Assembly (NCBI GenBank): GCA_049700195.1
Contig: JBNAVY010000005.1
Location: forward strand, 1 to 64,000
From: JBNAVY01 sp049700195
Lineage (GTDB): Bacteria; Bacillota; Thermoanaerobacteria; Thermoanaerobacterales; Thermoanaerobacteraceae
Reading direction: 5' to 3'
DNA: 64,000 nucleotides
The position numbers and the translations under genes were made by a program. Below the pieces are notes generated by a model. The model made no database searches and was not told the DNA's origin. It was given only the letters and a program-made list of their open reading frames with translations. Of this stretch, positions 21,954 through 30,047 are shown piece after piece (position 1 is the first letter of the stretch; each line of letters opens with the position of its first letter).

Positions 21954-22784
21954 TCATCCTTTTACGGCACCTGAAGTTAATCCGGATATTATTCTTTTTT
22001 GGAATATCAAGACCATAATAATAAGAGGAACTGTTACAACAACAGAAGCAGCAGCAATATCTCCCCAAGGCAAATCATGTTCTCCAGGAAACATTGCTAT
22101 ACCAACAGGTACTGTTCTCATAGAATCTTTGGTATTAAAAACAAGTGCAAAAAGGAACTCATTCCATGCTGCAATAAAAGTTAATATAGCTGTTGTAAAC
22201 ATTCCAGGGGTTGCAAGTGGCATTATTATTTTGATAAATGCTTGCATTGGTGTAGCACCGTCAACTTTTGCAGATTCTTCAAGTTCAAATGGTATTTCTT
22301 TAAAAAAGGATGTCAGTATCCATAGAGATAAAGGTATTGCAAATGTTGTATATGTCAATATTAGTCCTAAATAACTATTTAAAAGATGGACATTTTTAAG
22401 AAATAAGAAAAGTGGGCTTACTATAGCTATACCAGGGAACATTGATACAGATAAAACCAAAGATAGAATTATAGCTTTACCTTTAAATTTAAGCCTTGCT
22501 AAAGCATATGCTGCAAAAGATGATACAAAAAGACTGAAGATAGTAGTTGAAGATGCAACAATTAAGCTATTTTTCAGATAAGTTAAAAAGGGTCTTTTAG
22601 TAAATACATTTATATAATATCCAGTATAAAATTTACTTGGTATCCATTTTGGTGGTATGCTAAATAATTCTTGGGGTGTTTTTAAAGAAGCTAATGTTTG
22701 CCAAAAAAATGGGAATATGACAAACCCAAGAAAAATTATAATAAAAACATAAAATACTGATTGATTTATAAATTTTTTATTCAT
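21954..22784 (-). CDS. ABC sugar transporter permease, MalG-type
   Basis: 276-residue CUT1-family inner-membrane permease with about six helices. The EAA loop appears as ELEESAKVDGATPMQAF then IIMPLATPGM, and the family ending ISGLTSGAVKG is intact. It follows the first permease with a 9-base gap and precedes the GH13 glucosidase. Together they import an alpha-glucoside delivered by the upstream lipoprotein. No ATPase gene is in this operon. Exact sugar unknown; maltose/trehalose/isomaltose-type is inferred from the neighbouring hydrolase. Confidence 0.88.
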   Translation of the reverse strand: MNKKFINQSVFYVFIIIFLGFVIFPFFWQTLASLKTPQELFSIPPKWIPSKFYTGYYINVFTKRPFLTYLKNSLIVASSTTIFSLFVSSFAAYALARLKFKGKAIILSLVLSVSMFPGIAIVSPLFLFLKNVHLLNSYLGLILTYTTFAIPLSLWILTSFFKEIPFELEESAKVDGATPMQAFIKIIMPLATPGMFTTAILTFIAAWNEFLFALVFNTKDSMRTVPVGIAMFPGEHDLPWGDIAAASVVVTVPLIIMVLIFQKRIISGLTSGAVKG

Positions 22785-22793
22785 AATATCACC

Positions 22794-23714
22794 TCATTTA
22801 AAGACACTTTTATCTAAAAGTCTTATATACATCATTGCAAATAAAAATACGAATATAAATATTATTACAGACATTGCTGAACCGAGTCCAAAATCCAGAT
22901 TTCTAAATAATGTTTTATAGGCATATATTGACAGGGTTTCTGTAGAATTGCCAGGGCCCCCACCTGTCATTACAAAAATAAGGTCAAATACTCTAAACGC
23001 ATCTAAAGTTCTAAATATAAGAGCAACCAAAATTGTTGGTTTTAAAAGTGGTAAGGTAATTCTGATAAATTGTCGTATACTTCCCGCACCATCAACTTTA
23101 GCAGCTTCATATAGATCATTTGAAATATTTTGCAGTCCTGCTAATAATAAAAGAGCCATAAATGGAGCTGTTTTCCATACATCTGCAAAAATTGCAGCAC
23201 CCATTGCAGATGAAGGATTTCCAAGCCAAGCGACATATCCATGGATTAACCCAAGACGATTAAAGATATCATTTAAAACACCATATTGATCATTATATAT
23301 AAATTTCCACATAAGTGCAGATACAATAGTAGGTATTGCCCAGGGGATAAGTACAGCAGCTCTTACAAGGCCGGTTCCTCTGAATTTTTTATTCATTAAT
23401 AGAGCCATAATCATACCTAAAATCAGCTCAAAAGTAACAGAAACCACTGTAAAAACAACTGTATTTAAAGTGGCAGCCCAAAATCTTGAATCTTCAAATA
23501 AAGTGACATAATTTGCAAACCCAATAAAATGTGTTAGATTTATTAATTGTAATCTCATGTGAAATAAACTTAGTCTAAACGTATCAAATACAGGATATAA
23601 TGCTATTGTAAATATACATAATAGAGCTGGAGTTACTAATAAGTAACCTAGCATTTGTTCATTTATTTGAAATTTAGATTTTACAGGTTTTTTTATATTA
23701 TCATTCTTAACCAA
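22794..23714 (-). CDS. ABC sugar transporter permease, MalF-type
   Basis: 306-residue CUT1-family permease with about six membrane helices and the coupling loop DLYEAAKVDGAGSIRQF followed by LPLLKPTILVAL. The MTGGGPGNSTETLSIYAY segment is typical for this subunit. I start it at TTG (complement of 23712-23714) with AGAGGTGAT eight bases upstream; the in-frame GTG at 23723 lies inside that ribosome site. It lies between the binding protein and the MalG-type permease. A GC-rich hairpin (23735-23756) sits in the gap to the binding-protein gene, an arrangement that usually lets the binding protein be made in excess over the membrane subunits. Confidence 0.87.
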   Translation of the reverse strand: MVKNDNIKKPVKSKFQINEQMLGYLLVTPALLCIFTIALYPVFDTFRLSLFHMRLQLINLTHFIGFANYVTLFEDSRFWAATLNTVVFTVVSVTFELILGMIMALLMNKKFRGTGLVRAAVLIPWAIPTIVSALMWKFIYNDQYGVLNDIFNRLGLIHGYVAWLGNPSSAMGAAIFADVWKTAPFMALLLLAGLQNISNDLYEAAKVDGAGSIRQFIRITLPLLKPTILVALIFRTLDAFRVFDLIFVMTGGGPGNSTETLSIYAYKTLFRNLDFGLGSAMSVIIFIFVFLFAMMYIRLLDKSVFK

Positions 23715-23734
23715 AAATATCACCTCTTATAAGC

Positions 23735-23756
23735 AGTGGCAGCTTATGCTGCCACT
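23735..23756 (-). terminator. Intercistronic hairpin between binding protein and permeases
   Basis: Perfect 9-base GC-rich stem AGTGGCAGC/GCTGCCACT with a TTAT loop and no T run, so it is more likely an mRNA-stabilising element or weak attenuator than a full terminator. Confidence 0.6.
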
Positions 23757-23783
23757 ATGGATTTAGATTTATATGAAGAAATT

Positions 23784-25082
23784 TTATTTACCACCACTTT
23801 GAATTATTTCATTAAGACCCTTTGCTACATTTTGAATTGCTTGTTGTGCAGTGATTTCACCAGTTAATGCTTTGTGGAAATTAATTTGCATAACATCTGA
23901 CATTTGTGGGTAAAAAGGAGAAACCGGTCTTGGTTTTGCTGTTATGAAAACATCATAAAAATCTGCCCAATAAGGATTTTTAGCTAATATTTCTTTATCA
24001 TGATATAAAGCTTTAATAGTTGGCAGCATACCGCCTTCTAAAGCAGTGATCTTTTGTCCTTCTTCACTTGTAGCAAATTCGACAAATTTCCATGCTTCTT
24101 CAGGGTGTTTAGAAAATTTATTAATACCTAGGTTCCAACCGCCAAGAGTAGGAGTTCCTGCTTTTCCATCATTTCCTCTTGGAATAGGAGCTATACCTAC
24201 TTTACCTTTGACTGGTGAATCATTTCCGTTAACTAGAGCCCATGCATAAGGCCAATTTCTCATAAATATAGAATCTCCCTGTTGAAATACATTTCTTGCC
24301 TCTTCCTCTTGATATGTTGTTACACCAGGTGGTGCAATTTTTTCTTTAACTAGATTTATCATATTTTGAAGTCCACCTATAGCCTGAGGTGTATCTATTG
24401 TAACTTTATTTCCTTCAAGAACACTTCCTCCATTACCACCTATAAATTCTAGTGCATCACATACAAGCCCTTCGTATTGGTTACCCTGGAAAACAATACC
24501 ATATTTTGTACCGCCTTTACCAACGTTTTCTTTTGACATTTGTATTAATTCATCCCATGTTTTAGGTGGTGTTTGTATAATATCTGTTCTATAATAAAGA
24601 ACTCCTGCATCTGTAAATCTTGGTACTGCCCAAACATGACCATTGTATTTCATTGCTTCAACTGGACCGGGTAGCATTTGGTCTTGCATCTGTGGTGTAA
24701 ATTTGTTATCAAGAGGTAAGAGCCAGTCAGCTGCAGCAAATTCTGGAACCCATATTATATCCATTGCCATTATGTCAATACTTGAATCACCTGCTGATAG
24801 TGCTGTTACGTATGAGTTGTGCTGATCATCTGTAGAACTTGGAAGTTCTTGAAATTTTACTTTAATATTTGGATATTTTGCTTCGAATGCTTCTATAAGT
24901 TTTTGTGTAGCAGGTGTTGAATCTTTTCCGGATGAATAAGTAATTGTTACAGGCTCACTTTTATTTGCAGTTGTAGTTTTATCTGATGAAGAACTTTGCG
25001 GATTTGAACTACAACCAGCAATTAAGCTTCCTGCTAAAGTTAAAGCAACGACAGAAGATAAAATTTTATTCTTTTTTATCAT
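23784..25082 (-). CDS. Sugar ABC transporter substrate-binding lipoprotein
   Basis: 432-residue family 1 solute-binding protein, the extracellular receptor of the importer. The signal peptide ends with SLIAGC (lipidated Cys24) and a Ser/Thr/Lys linker. The mature domain shows ITYSSGKDS, AFEAKYPNIKVKFQELP, the LPLDNKFTP and YNGHVWAVPRFTDAGVLYYRTD blocks (quoted in part) and LGGWNLGINKFSKHPEEAW typical of trehalose/maltose-type binding proteins. AAAGGAGG precedes the ATG. It is the first gene of the operon and diverges from a histidine kinase gene, with a cre-like operator inside its promoter spacer. Sugar identity is inferred from the glucosidase at the operon's end. Confidence 0.88.
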   Translation of the reverse strand: MIKKNKILSSVVALTLAGSLIAGCSSNPQSSSSDKTTTANKSEPVTITYSSGKDSTPATQKLIEAFEAKYPNIKVKFQELPSSTDDQHNSYVTALSAGDSSIDIMAMDIIWVPEFAAADWLLPLDNKFTPQMQDQMLPGPVEAMKYNGHVWAVPRFTDAGVLYYRTDIIQTPPKTWDELIQMSKENVGKGGTKYGIVFQGNQYEGLVCDALEFIGGNGGSVLEGNKVTIDTPQAIGGLQNMINLVKEKIAPPGVTTYQEEEARNVFQQGDSIFMRNWPYAWALVNGNDSPVKGKVGIAPIPRGNDGKAGTPTLGGWNLGINKFSKHPEEAWKFVEFATSEEGQKITALEGGMLPTIKALYHDKEILAKNPYWADFYDVFITAKPRPVSPFYPQMSDVMQINFHKALTGEITAQQAIQNVAKGLNEIIQSGGK

Positions 25083-25121
25083 TAAATATTCCTCCTTTTA
25101 GAAATTTTAGTTTATAATTAA

Positions 25122-25150
25122 ATTATATTAGAAAGCGATTGCATTTATAA
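25122..25150 (-). promoter_or_regulatory. Promoter with cre-like operator in the spacer (sugar operon)
   Basis: Minus-strand -10 TATAAT (complement of 25122-25127) and weak -35 TTATAA (complement of 25145-25150), 17 apart. The spacer contains TGCAATCGCTTTCT (complement of 25130-25143), which fits the CcpA/LacI-family consensus TGWNANCGNTNWCA at all but two positions. The same stretch abuts a candidate plus-strand promoter (TTGCAT 25139-25144, TACTAT 25162-25167) for the divergent kinase gene. Catabolite repression or a LacI-type regulator is inferred. Confidence 0.55.
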
Positions 25151-25207
25151 TGATATAATTATACTATTTAGTGTAATTTTCTATACACTTTTGAAGAGGT
25201 GAGTTTT

Positions 25208-26905
25208 ATGCTATATAAAAAAATGTTTTTATCGTATATACTTATTATTGTAATACCATTGATTATAATAGCTTTTATAACTGGAAAAGTAACATCAGAT
25301 TTTATAAATGAAGAAGTAAAAAAAACAACATTAGAAACTCTTAATCAATCAAATAAAAACATTTCTAAAATGATGGAAAATCTAAAAGATACACTGCTTT
25401 TTGTTTCTATGAATAGAGAGTTACAGAGCAATCTTACTAAATTTTCTAACAACACTTCATTTGAAATAAATAAACAAATAACTGCTATAAGAAATAGCAT
25501 TTTATATCCGGGAATATTTAATGAAAATTATAATTCAATAGAAATATATGCTATAGATAAACCAGATTATCCAGATAATTTTGAGCAAAATAATGTAATG
25601 TCTTCTAAAATTGTGGAAAATAAAGAATGGTATAAGAAAACCCTTGAGCTAAAAGGAAAGCTATATTGGTTTGTAAATAATGATTTTGGCTTTCCATTAA
25701 TTTCTGTTGCGAGAGTTGTAACAAGTGTAAAAGACTTTGAAAAGCCTATAGCTGTAATTTCTGTTGATTTAGATTTACAAAAAATTGCCGCTGCGATTTC
25801 CGGAATAAAAATAAGCAAAAGTAGTGTGGTTTATCTATGTAATAATGAAGGAAATATAATTTATCCAGAAGGTAAAAATTTTAATAATGATAAAAAATTA
25901 TATAACCAAAATTCAGGAAGCGGGTTTTTTAATAATAAGGATGGTAAAGAAATGTATATATATAATACTATACCACAAAATCAATGGAAAATCATAGCTA
26001 TGATACCATTAAAAGAGCTTAATGAGAAAGCTGATGCATTAAGAAATTATATATACATGTTAGCTTTTGTTGTTTTAATAATATCTGCACTTTTTTCTTT
26101 ATATTTTTCATATACTTTTTCTAAACCTATAATCATGCTTGCTAATAAAATGGAAAGTATAAAAGATGGCAATTTGGATGTTATGGCAAAAACAGAAATA
26201 AAAGGTGAAATTGGAATACTCTATTCAAGCTTTAATTATATGATAAAGAGAATAAATGATTTGATACATGAGGTATATTTATCAAAATTAAAAAAGAAAG
26301 AAGCAGAATTAAAGGCTTTGCAAGCACAGATAAATCCCCATTTTTTGTATAATACTTTAGATTCTATAAATTGGATAGCATTAAGAAACAATGTCCCTGA
26401 TATAAGCAAAATGGTAAATGCTCTAGCATCAATATTAAGATACAGTTTAAATAAAGGCAATGAGATTATATCAATTCAGGATGAAATAAAACAGGTAGAA
26501 AGTTATATAATTATTCAAAAAATAAGGTTTAGAAATAAATTTGATGTTTATTTTGATATTGATAAAAAAATTCTGAATTACAAAACGATAAAACTTATAT
26601 TGCAGCCACTCGTAGAAAATGCATTAATTCATGGTATAGAAACCTATGAGGGGAAAGGCTATATAAAGATTAAAGGTTTTTATGAACATGATAATATTAT
26701 CTTTGAAATTATTAATAATGGAAATACTATAGACCTTTCAAAAGTAAATTATTTATTGAATTCAGCTACTGAGGAAAAAGATAGTTATGGGATACAAAAT
26801 GTTAATGAAAGATTAAAACTTTATTATGGAGAAAATTTTGGTCTTAGGTTTTATATAAATGAGAACAACACTATCGCAAGGATCTCAATTCCAGCACAAA
26901 AGTGA
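25208..26905 (+). CDS. Sensor histidine kinase, YesM/LytS type
   Basis: 565-residue membrane sensor kinase. One membrane helix near residues 8-28 and another near 280-300 flank an extracellular Cache-like sensor; a HAMP segment follows (about 300-355). The phosphoacceptor region LQAQINPHFLYNTLDSI (His near 378) and the N-box LQPLVENALIHGI identify the HisKA_7TM/His_kinase class seen in YesM, which partner with AraC-type response regulators. Start chosen at ATG 25208 since the in-frame GTG at 25199 is part of GAGGTGAG. The stop overlaps the ribosome site of the response regulator gene. Divergent from a sugar ABC operon, it likely senses an extracellular carbohydrate or its binding protein. Confidence 0.9.
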   Translation: MLYKKMFLSYILIIVIPLIIIAFITGKVTSDFINEEVKKTTLETLNQSNKNISKMMENLKDTLLFVSMNRELQSNLTKFSNNTSFEINKQITAIRNSILYPGIFNENYNSIEIYAIDKPDYPDNFEQNNVMSSKIVENKEWYKKTLELKGKLYWFVNNDFGFPLISVARVVTSVKDFEKPIAVISVDLDLQKIAAAISGIKISKSSVVYLCNNEGNIIYPEGKNFNNDKKLYNQNSGSGFFNNKDGKEMYIYNTIPQNQWKIIAMIPLKELNEKADALRNYIYMLAFVVLIISALFSLYFSYTFSKPIIMLANKMESIKDGNLDVMAKTEIKGEIGILYSSFNYMIKRINDLIHEVYLSKLKKKEAELKALQAQINPHFLYNTLDSINWIALRNNVPDISKMVNALASILRYSLNKGNEIISIQDEIKQVESYIIIQKIRFRNKFDVYFDIDKKILNYKTIKLILQPLVENALIHGIETYEGKGYIKIKGFYEHDNIIFEIINNGNTIDLSKVNYLLNSATEEKDSYGIQNVNERLKLYYGENFGLRFYINENNTIARISIPAQK

Positions 26906-26916
26906 GGAGGATATTT

Positions 26917-28014
26917 ATGAAAATTTTGATTGTGGATGATGAACCTATTGTTAGAGAGGGTCTTACTAAAAGCGTTAATTGGGAAATTTTAGGGTTTGAA
27001 GTCGTTAAAGATGCTAAAGATGGTAAAGAAGCATTGAAGATTTTTTCTGAGAATCAACCAGATATAGTTTTAACAGATATACGCATGCCTTACATAGATG
27101 GACTTGAACTTACCAAAGAAATAAAGAAGCTGGATCCATTTGTTGTAGTGATTTTGCTAAGTGCTTATGATGAATTTATGTATGCTCAGCAAGCAGTAAA
27201 ATTAGGTGCTTTTGATTACATATTAAAACCTATTGATATTGATATATTAATAAAAACTATAAAAGATGCAATAGATAAGAGAAAAGAGCTTATTGAAAAA
27301 AGTATTAATAATATGCCTTTTTTGAATAAAAAAGATTTAAAATTCTTTAAAGCTGAGCACTACAAATATCCATTAGAATTAGAAGAAGAATTATCAAAAG
27401 CTATAAAAAGAGGGGACTCAGAATTATCACTAAATATATTTAATAAAATCTGGGATGAATTTAATGACGAAGATTACTCGCTGGATTTTATAAAAAGGTG
27501 GGGCATAGAATTAATTGCTCTTATTACAAGATCAATTATTGAAATAGGTGAAAACGCAGATGTTTTATTTAAAGAAACAGATCCATGGCTTCAGATATCA
27601 TCTTTTACCAATAAAAAGGATGTATACATATGGATGAAAAATTTAATAGAAATTATTTGTGAATATGTAGCTATTTCAAAAGGCTCAAAGAATAAAAAGT
27701 TAATTGAACAAACCCTCCAAATTATAAATATTAAGTATTGTGATAAAGATATTTCTTTGAACAGTATAGCTGAAATGCTTTATGTGACCCCAAATTATCT
27801 AAGTACACTATTTAAAATAGAAATGGGAATTACATTTTCGGATTATTTGTTGGAATTTAGAGTTACAAAAGCAAAAGAACTTTTAGAAGATATAAAGGTA
27901 AAAATTTATGAAGTTGCTGAAGCTGTTGGGTATTCAGACCCTCATTATTTTAGCAAGATTTTTAAAAATGTTACTGGATTTACGCCAAAAGAATATAGAG
28001 AAAAGGTGTTATAA
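26917..28014 (+). CDS. Response regulator with AraC-type DNA-binding domain, YesN type
   Basis: 365 residues: receiver domain (1 to about 120) with the acidic pair DD at 7-8, phosphoacceptor Asp54 in LTDIRMP and the conserved Lys in YILKPID; a variable linker; and a C-terminal AraC/XylS double helix-turn-helix (about 265-365) with LYVTPNYLSTLFK and VGYSDPHYFSKIFK...GFTPKEYR. The start is ATG 26917 behind GAGGAGG; the GTG at 26902 overlaps the kinase stop and the ribosome site. Paired with the upstream YesM-type kinase. Its target is most likely the divergent sugar transporter-glucosidase operon, as is common for YesMN systems. Confidence 0.92.
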   Translation: MKILIVDDEPIVREGLTKSVNWEILGFEVVKDAKDGKEALKIFSENQPDIVLTDIRMPYIDGLELTKEIKKLDPFVVVILLSAYDEFMYAQQAVKLGAFDYILKPIDIDILIKTIKDAIDKRKELIEKSINNMPFLNKKDLKFFKAEHYKYPLELEEELSKAIKRGDSELSLNIFNKIWDEFNDEDYSLDFIKRWGIELIALITRSIIEIGENADVLFKETDPWLQISSFTNKKDVYIWMKNLIEIICEYVAISKGSKNKKLIEQTLQIINIKYCDKDISLNSIAEMLYVTPNYLSTLFKIEMGITFSDYLLEFRVTKAKELLEDIKVKIYEVAEAVGYSDPHYFSKIFKNVTGFTPKEYREKVL

Positions 28015-28098
28015 TATTTTGTAATATTTATTACATAAATATTCTAAAATTGATATAATAAAGATGAAAAATATATACAAAAGGAGTTGTTTTATAAA

Positions 28099-28734
28099 AT
28101 GTTAATTAATGATTCATTAAAAGATTACATTATCAAAGTATCATCAGCATCACCAACACCAGGAGGTGGTAGTGTCGCGGCAGCAACAGCAAGTTTAGGT
28201 GTTGCCTTGTCCCAAATGGTTTATAATTTAACCATTGGAAGGAAATTTTACGAAGAGTATGATGATGATGTAAAAGATGAAATAAATGAAGGCATTAATA
28301 TATGTAATAGACTTCTAAATGATTACATAGCACTAATTGATGAAGATACAGCTGCTTATGATGAGGTCATGAAAGCTATAAAATTACCTAAAAATTCAGA
28401 TGAAGAAAAAGTCAAAAGAACTGAACAATTGCAAAAAGCATATATAAATGCTATGAATGTTCCGTTAAAATTGGCAAGACTTTGTGGTGATGCTTTTACA
28501 CCAACAATGCTTATTTCTGAATATGGAAATCCAAATGCTGTATCAGATGCTGCAGTTGGTGCAATACTATTATATGCAGCTATGGAAAGTGCAATATTAA
28601 ATGTAAGAGTAAATATACCTTATATAAAAGACAAAGAAATTACAGATAAAGCAAATAAAGAATGTGACAATCTTTTAGGTAAATATAAAGATATAAGAGA
28701 TGAGATTGTAAATTCTGTTGTGAACAAATTTTAA
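28099..28734 (+). CDS. fchA: Formimidoyltetrahydrofolate cyclodeaminase / methenyl-THF cyclohydrolase family
   Basis: 211-residue all-helical protein of the FTCD_C family. It releases ammonia from 5-formimino-THF to give 5,10-methenyl-THF (EC 4.3.1.4). Family signatures are the N-terminal SPTPGGGSVAAATASLGVAL (quoted: TPGGGSVAAATASLG), the AYDEVMKAIKLPK segment and the C-terminal NVRVNIPYIKD. It completes the histidine pathway started by ftcD at 18.0 kb although it is not in that operon; it sits alone after the YesN gene. AAGGAG lies 12 bases before the ATG; the in-frame TTG at 28087 directly touches that site and is rejected. A pure cyclohydrolase role cannot be excluded from sequence. Confidence 0.88.
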   Translation: MLINDSLKDYIIKVSSASPTPGGGSVAAATASLGVALSQMVYNLTIGRKFYEEYDDDVKDEINEGINICNRLLNDYIALIDEDTAAYDEVMKAIKLPKNSDEEKVKRTEQLQKAYINAMNVPLKLARLCGDAFTPTMLISEYGNPNAVSDAAVGAILLYAAMESAILNVRVNIPYIKDKEITDKANKECDNLLGKYKDIRDEIVNSVVNKF

Positions 28735-28826
28735 AAATAAAAAATAATTATCAAAGATATATAAAGTAATTTGGAGATTTTAAGAGATATTTTTTGTTTG
28801 GTAAATAAAATAAACATATTTAAAGG

Positions 28827-28855
28827 TTGTCTATCAATATTGTTAAAGATATAAT
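28827..28855 (+). promoter_or_regulatory. Promoter of the nucleoside operon
   Basis: -35 TTGTCT (28827-28832), 17-base spacer, -10 TATAAT (28850-28855), about 77 bases before the bmpA-like start. The -35 hexamer TTGTCT recurs inverted as AGACAA at 28869-28874, within the pseudo-palindrome TGTC-A-GACA (28865-28873). Confidence 0.65.
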
Positions 28856-28864
28856 ATTGTTAGA

Positions 28865-28904
28865 TGTCAGACAAGTCGTTTACTAAATATAATAATGGTA
28901 AACG
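28865..28904 (+). promoter_or_regulatory. Candidate operator repeats upstream of the nucleoside operon
   Basis: Two inverted repeats lie just downstream of the predicted transcription start: TGTCAGACA (28865-28873) and CGTTTAC (28877-28883) with GTAAACG (28898-28904), 14 bases apart. They are positioned to act as binding sites for the GntR/UTRA repressor encoded in the same operon, or the second as an mRNA hairpin. Assignment is inference. Confidence 0.4.
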
Positions 28905-28931
28905 GTAACAAAAATTGTAGGAGGTTATAAA

Positions 28932-29993
28932 ATGAAAAAGTGGCGTATTGTTTTAGCATCACTACTTGCAGTAGTATTAGCATCATCTGTTCTTTTGTCA
29001 GGGTGTTCTTCAAGTACTAAACAACAGAACCCACAACCACAGACTAATACTCAAGCAGAAAAAGCTAAAAACTTTAAAGTAGGTCTGGTTACAGATGTTG
29101 GCGGTATTAATGATCACAGTTTTAATCAGATGGCATACCAAGGACTTGAAAAAGCTGGGAAAGAGCTTGGTGTAACAATTAATGTAATTCAGTCAAAGCA
29201 AATGACAGATTACGTTCCAAACTTGACAAATTTTGCACAGCAAGGATATGACCTTATAATAGCTGTTGGTTTCATGATGCATGATGCAACAGAAGAAGTT
29301 TCTCAAAAATTTCCAGACATAAAATTTATGATAATTGACTCTGAGATAACAGATAGACCAAATGTTTCTTCAGCTATGTTCAAGACTGAACAATGCGGCT
29401 ATCTTGTGGGTGCTTTAGCTGGGCTTATGCAGAATGAAAAGAGTAATCCGAGAATTAATGATAAAAATACAATAGGTGTTGTTGGTGGAATGCAGATACC
29501 ACCAGTTGATAGTTATATAGCAGGATATCAACAGGGTGCTAAAGCTGTTGATTCTAACATAAATATATTGTTAAACTACACAAACAGCTTTACAGATCCA
29601 GCAACTGGTAAGCAAATGGCTTTGACTCAGATTAGCCAAGGTGCAGATGTTGTATTTCAGGTTGCTGGTGGTACTGGCGAAGGTGTAATAAAAGCTGCTC
29701 AAGAGAAAAAAGTATATGCAATTGGTGTTGATGCAGACCAAGCTTATTTAGCACCAGATTCTGTTTTGACATCTGCTGTAAAAAGAGTTGATACTGCAAC
29801 TTTTGATATTATCAAAGAAACTTTAAATGGTAATTTTAAGAGTGGTATTGTATATTTTGATTTGAAGAATAATGGTGTAGGAATAGGTACAATTAATAAA
29901 GATGTTCCACAGTCAGTTATTGATAAAGTTAAACAATTAGAACAAGATATTATAGATGGAAAGATAACAGTATCTGATAAGATTGCAAAATAA
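28932..29993 (+). CDS. bmpA: BmpA/PnrA-type nucleoside-binding lipoprotein
   Basis: 353 residues. A lipoprotein signal ends at VLLSGC (Cys25), followed by a Gln/Pro/Asn linker. The mature domain has the family pattern KVGLVTDVGGINDHSFNQ, FAQQGYDLIIAVGFMM, KFPDIKFMIID, GYLVGALAGLM, VGVVGG-like IGVVGGMQIP and GADVVFQVAGGTGEG (pieces), typical of Bmp/PnrA receptors that capture purine and pyrimidine nucleosides at the cell surface. RBS TAGGAGG. It leads an operon of transporter and salvage genes (cdd, deoB, pyn), which supports nucleosides as substrate. A terminator-like hairpin just after its stop probably keeps downstream expression lower. Confidence 0.93.
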   Translation: MKKWRIVLASLLAVVLASSVLLSGCSSSTKQQNPQPQTNTQAEKAKNFKVGLVTDVGGINDHSFNQMAYQGLEKAGKELGVTINVIQSKQMTDYVPNLTNFAQQGYDLIIAVGFMMHDATEEVSQKFPDIKFMIIDSEITDRPNVSSAMFKTEQCGYLVGALAGLMQNEKSNPRINDKNTIGVVGGMQIPPVDSYIAGYQQGAKAVDSNINILLNYTNSFTDPATGKQMALTQISQGADVVFQVAGGTGEGVIKAAQEKKVYAIGVDADQAYLAPDSVLTSAVKRVDTATFDIIKETLNGNFKSGIVYFDLKNNGVGIGTINKDVPQSVIDKVKQLEQDIIDGKITVSDKIAK

Positions 29994-30004
29994 TCAAAAA
30001 AAAC

Positions 30005-30033
30005 AGGGCTGAGTCACCATTCAGCCCTTTTTT
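30005..30033 (+). terminator. Attenuating terminator between bmpA and the ATPase gene
   Basis: Perfect 8-base stem AGGGCTGA/TCAGCCCT with an 8-base loop, followed by six T's running directly into the ribosome site GGAGGT of the ABC ATPase. Read-through would set the ratio of lipoprotein to transporter. Confidence 0.8.
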
Positions 30034-30047
30034 GGAGGTAATAAATT

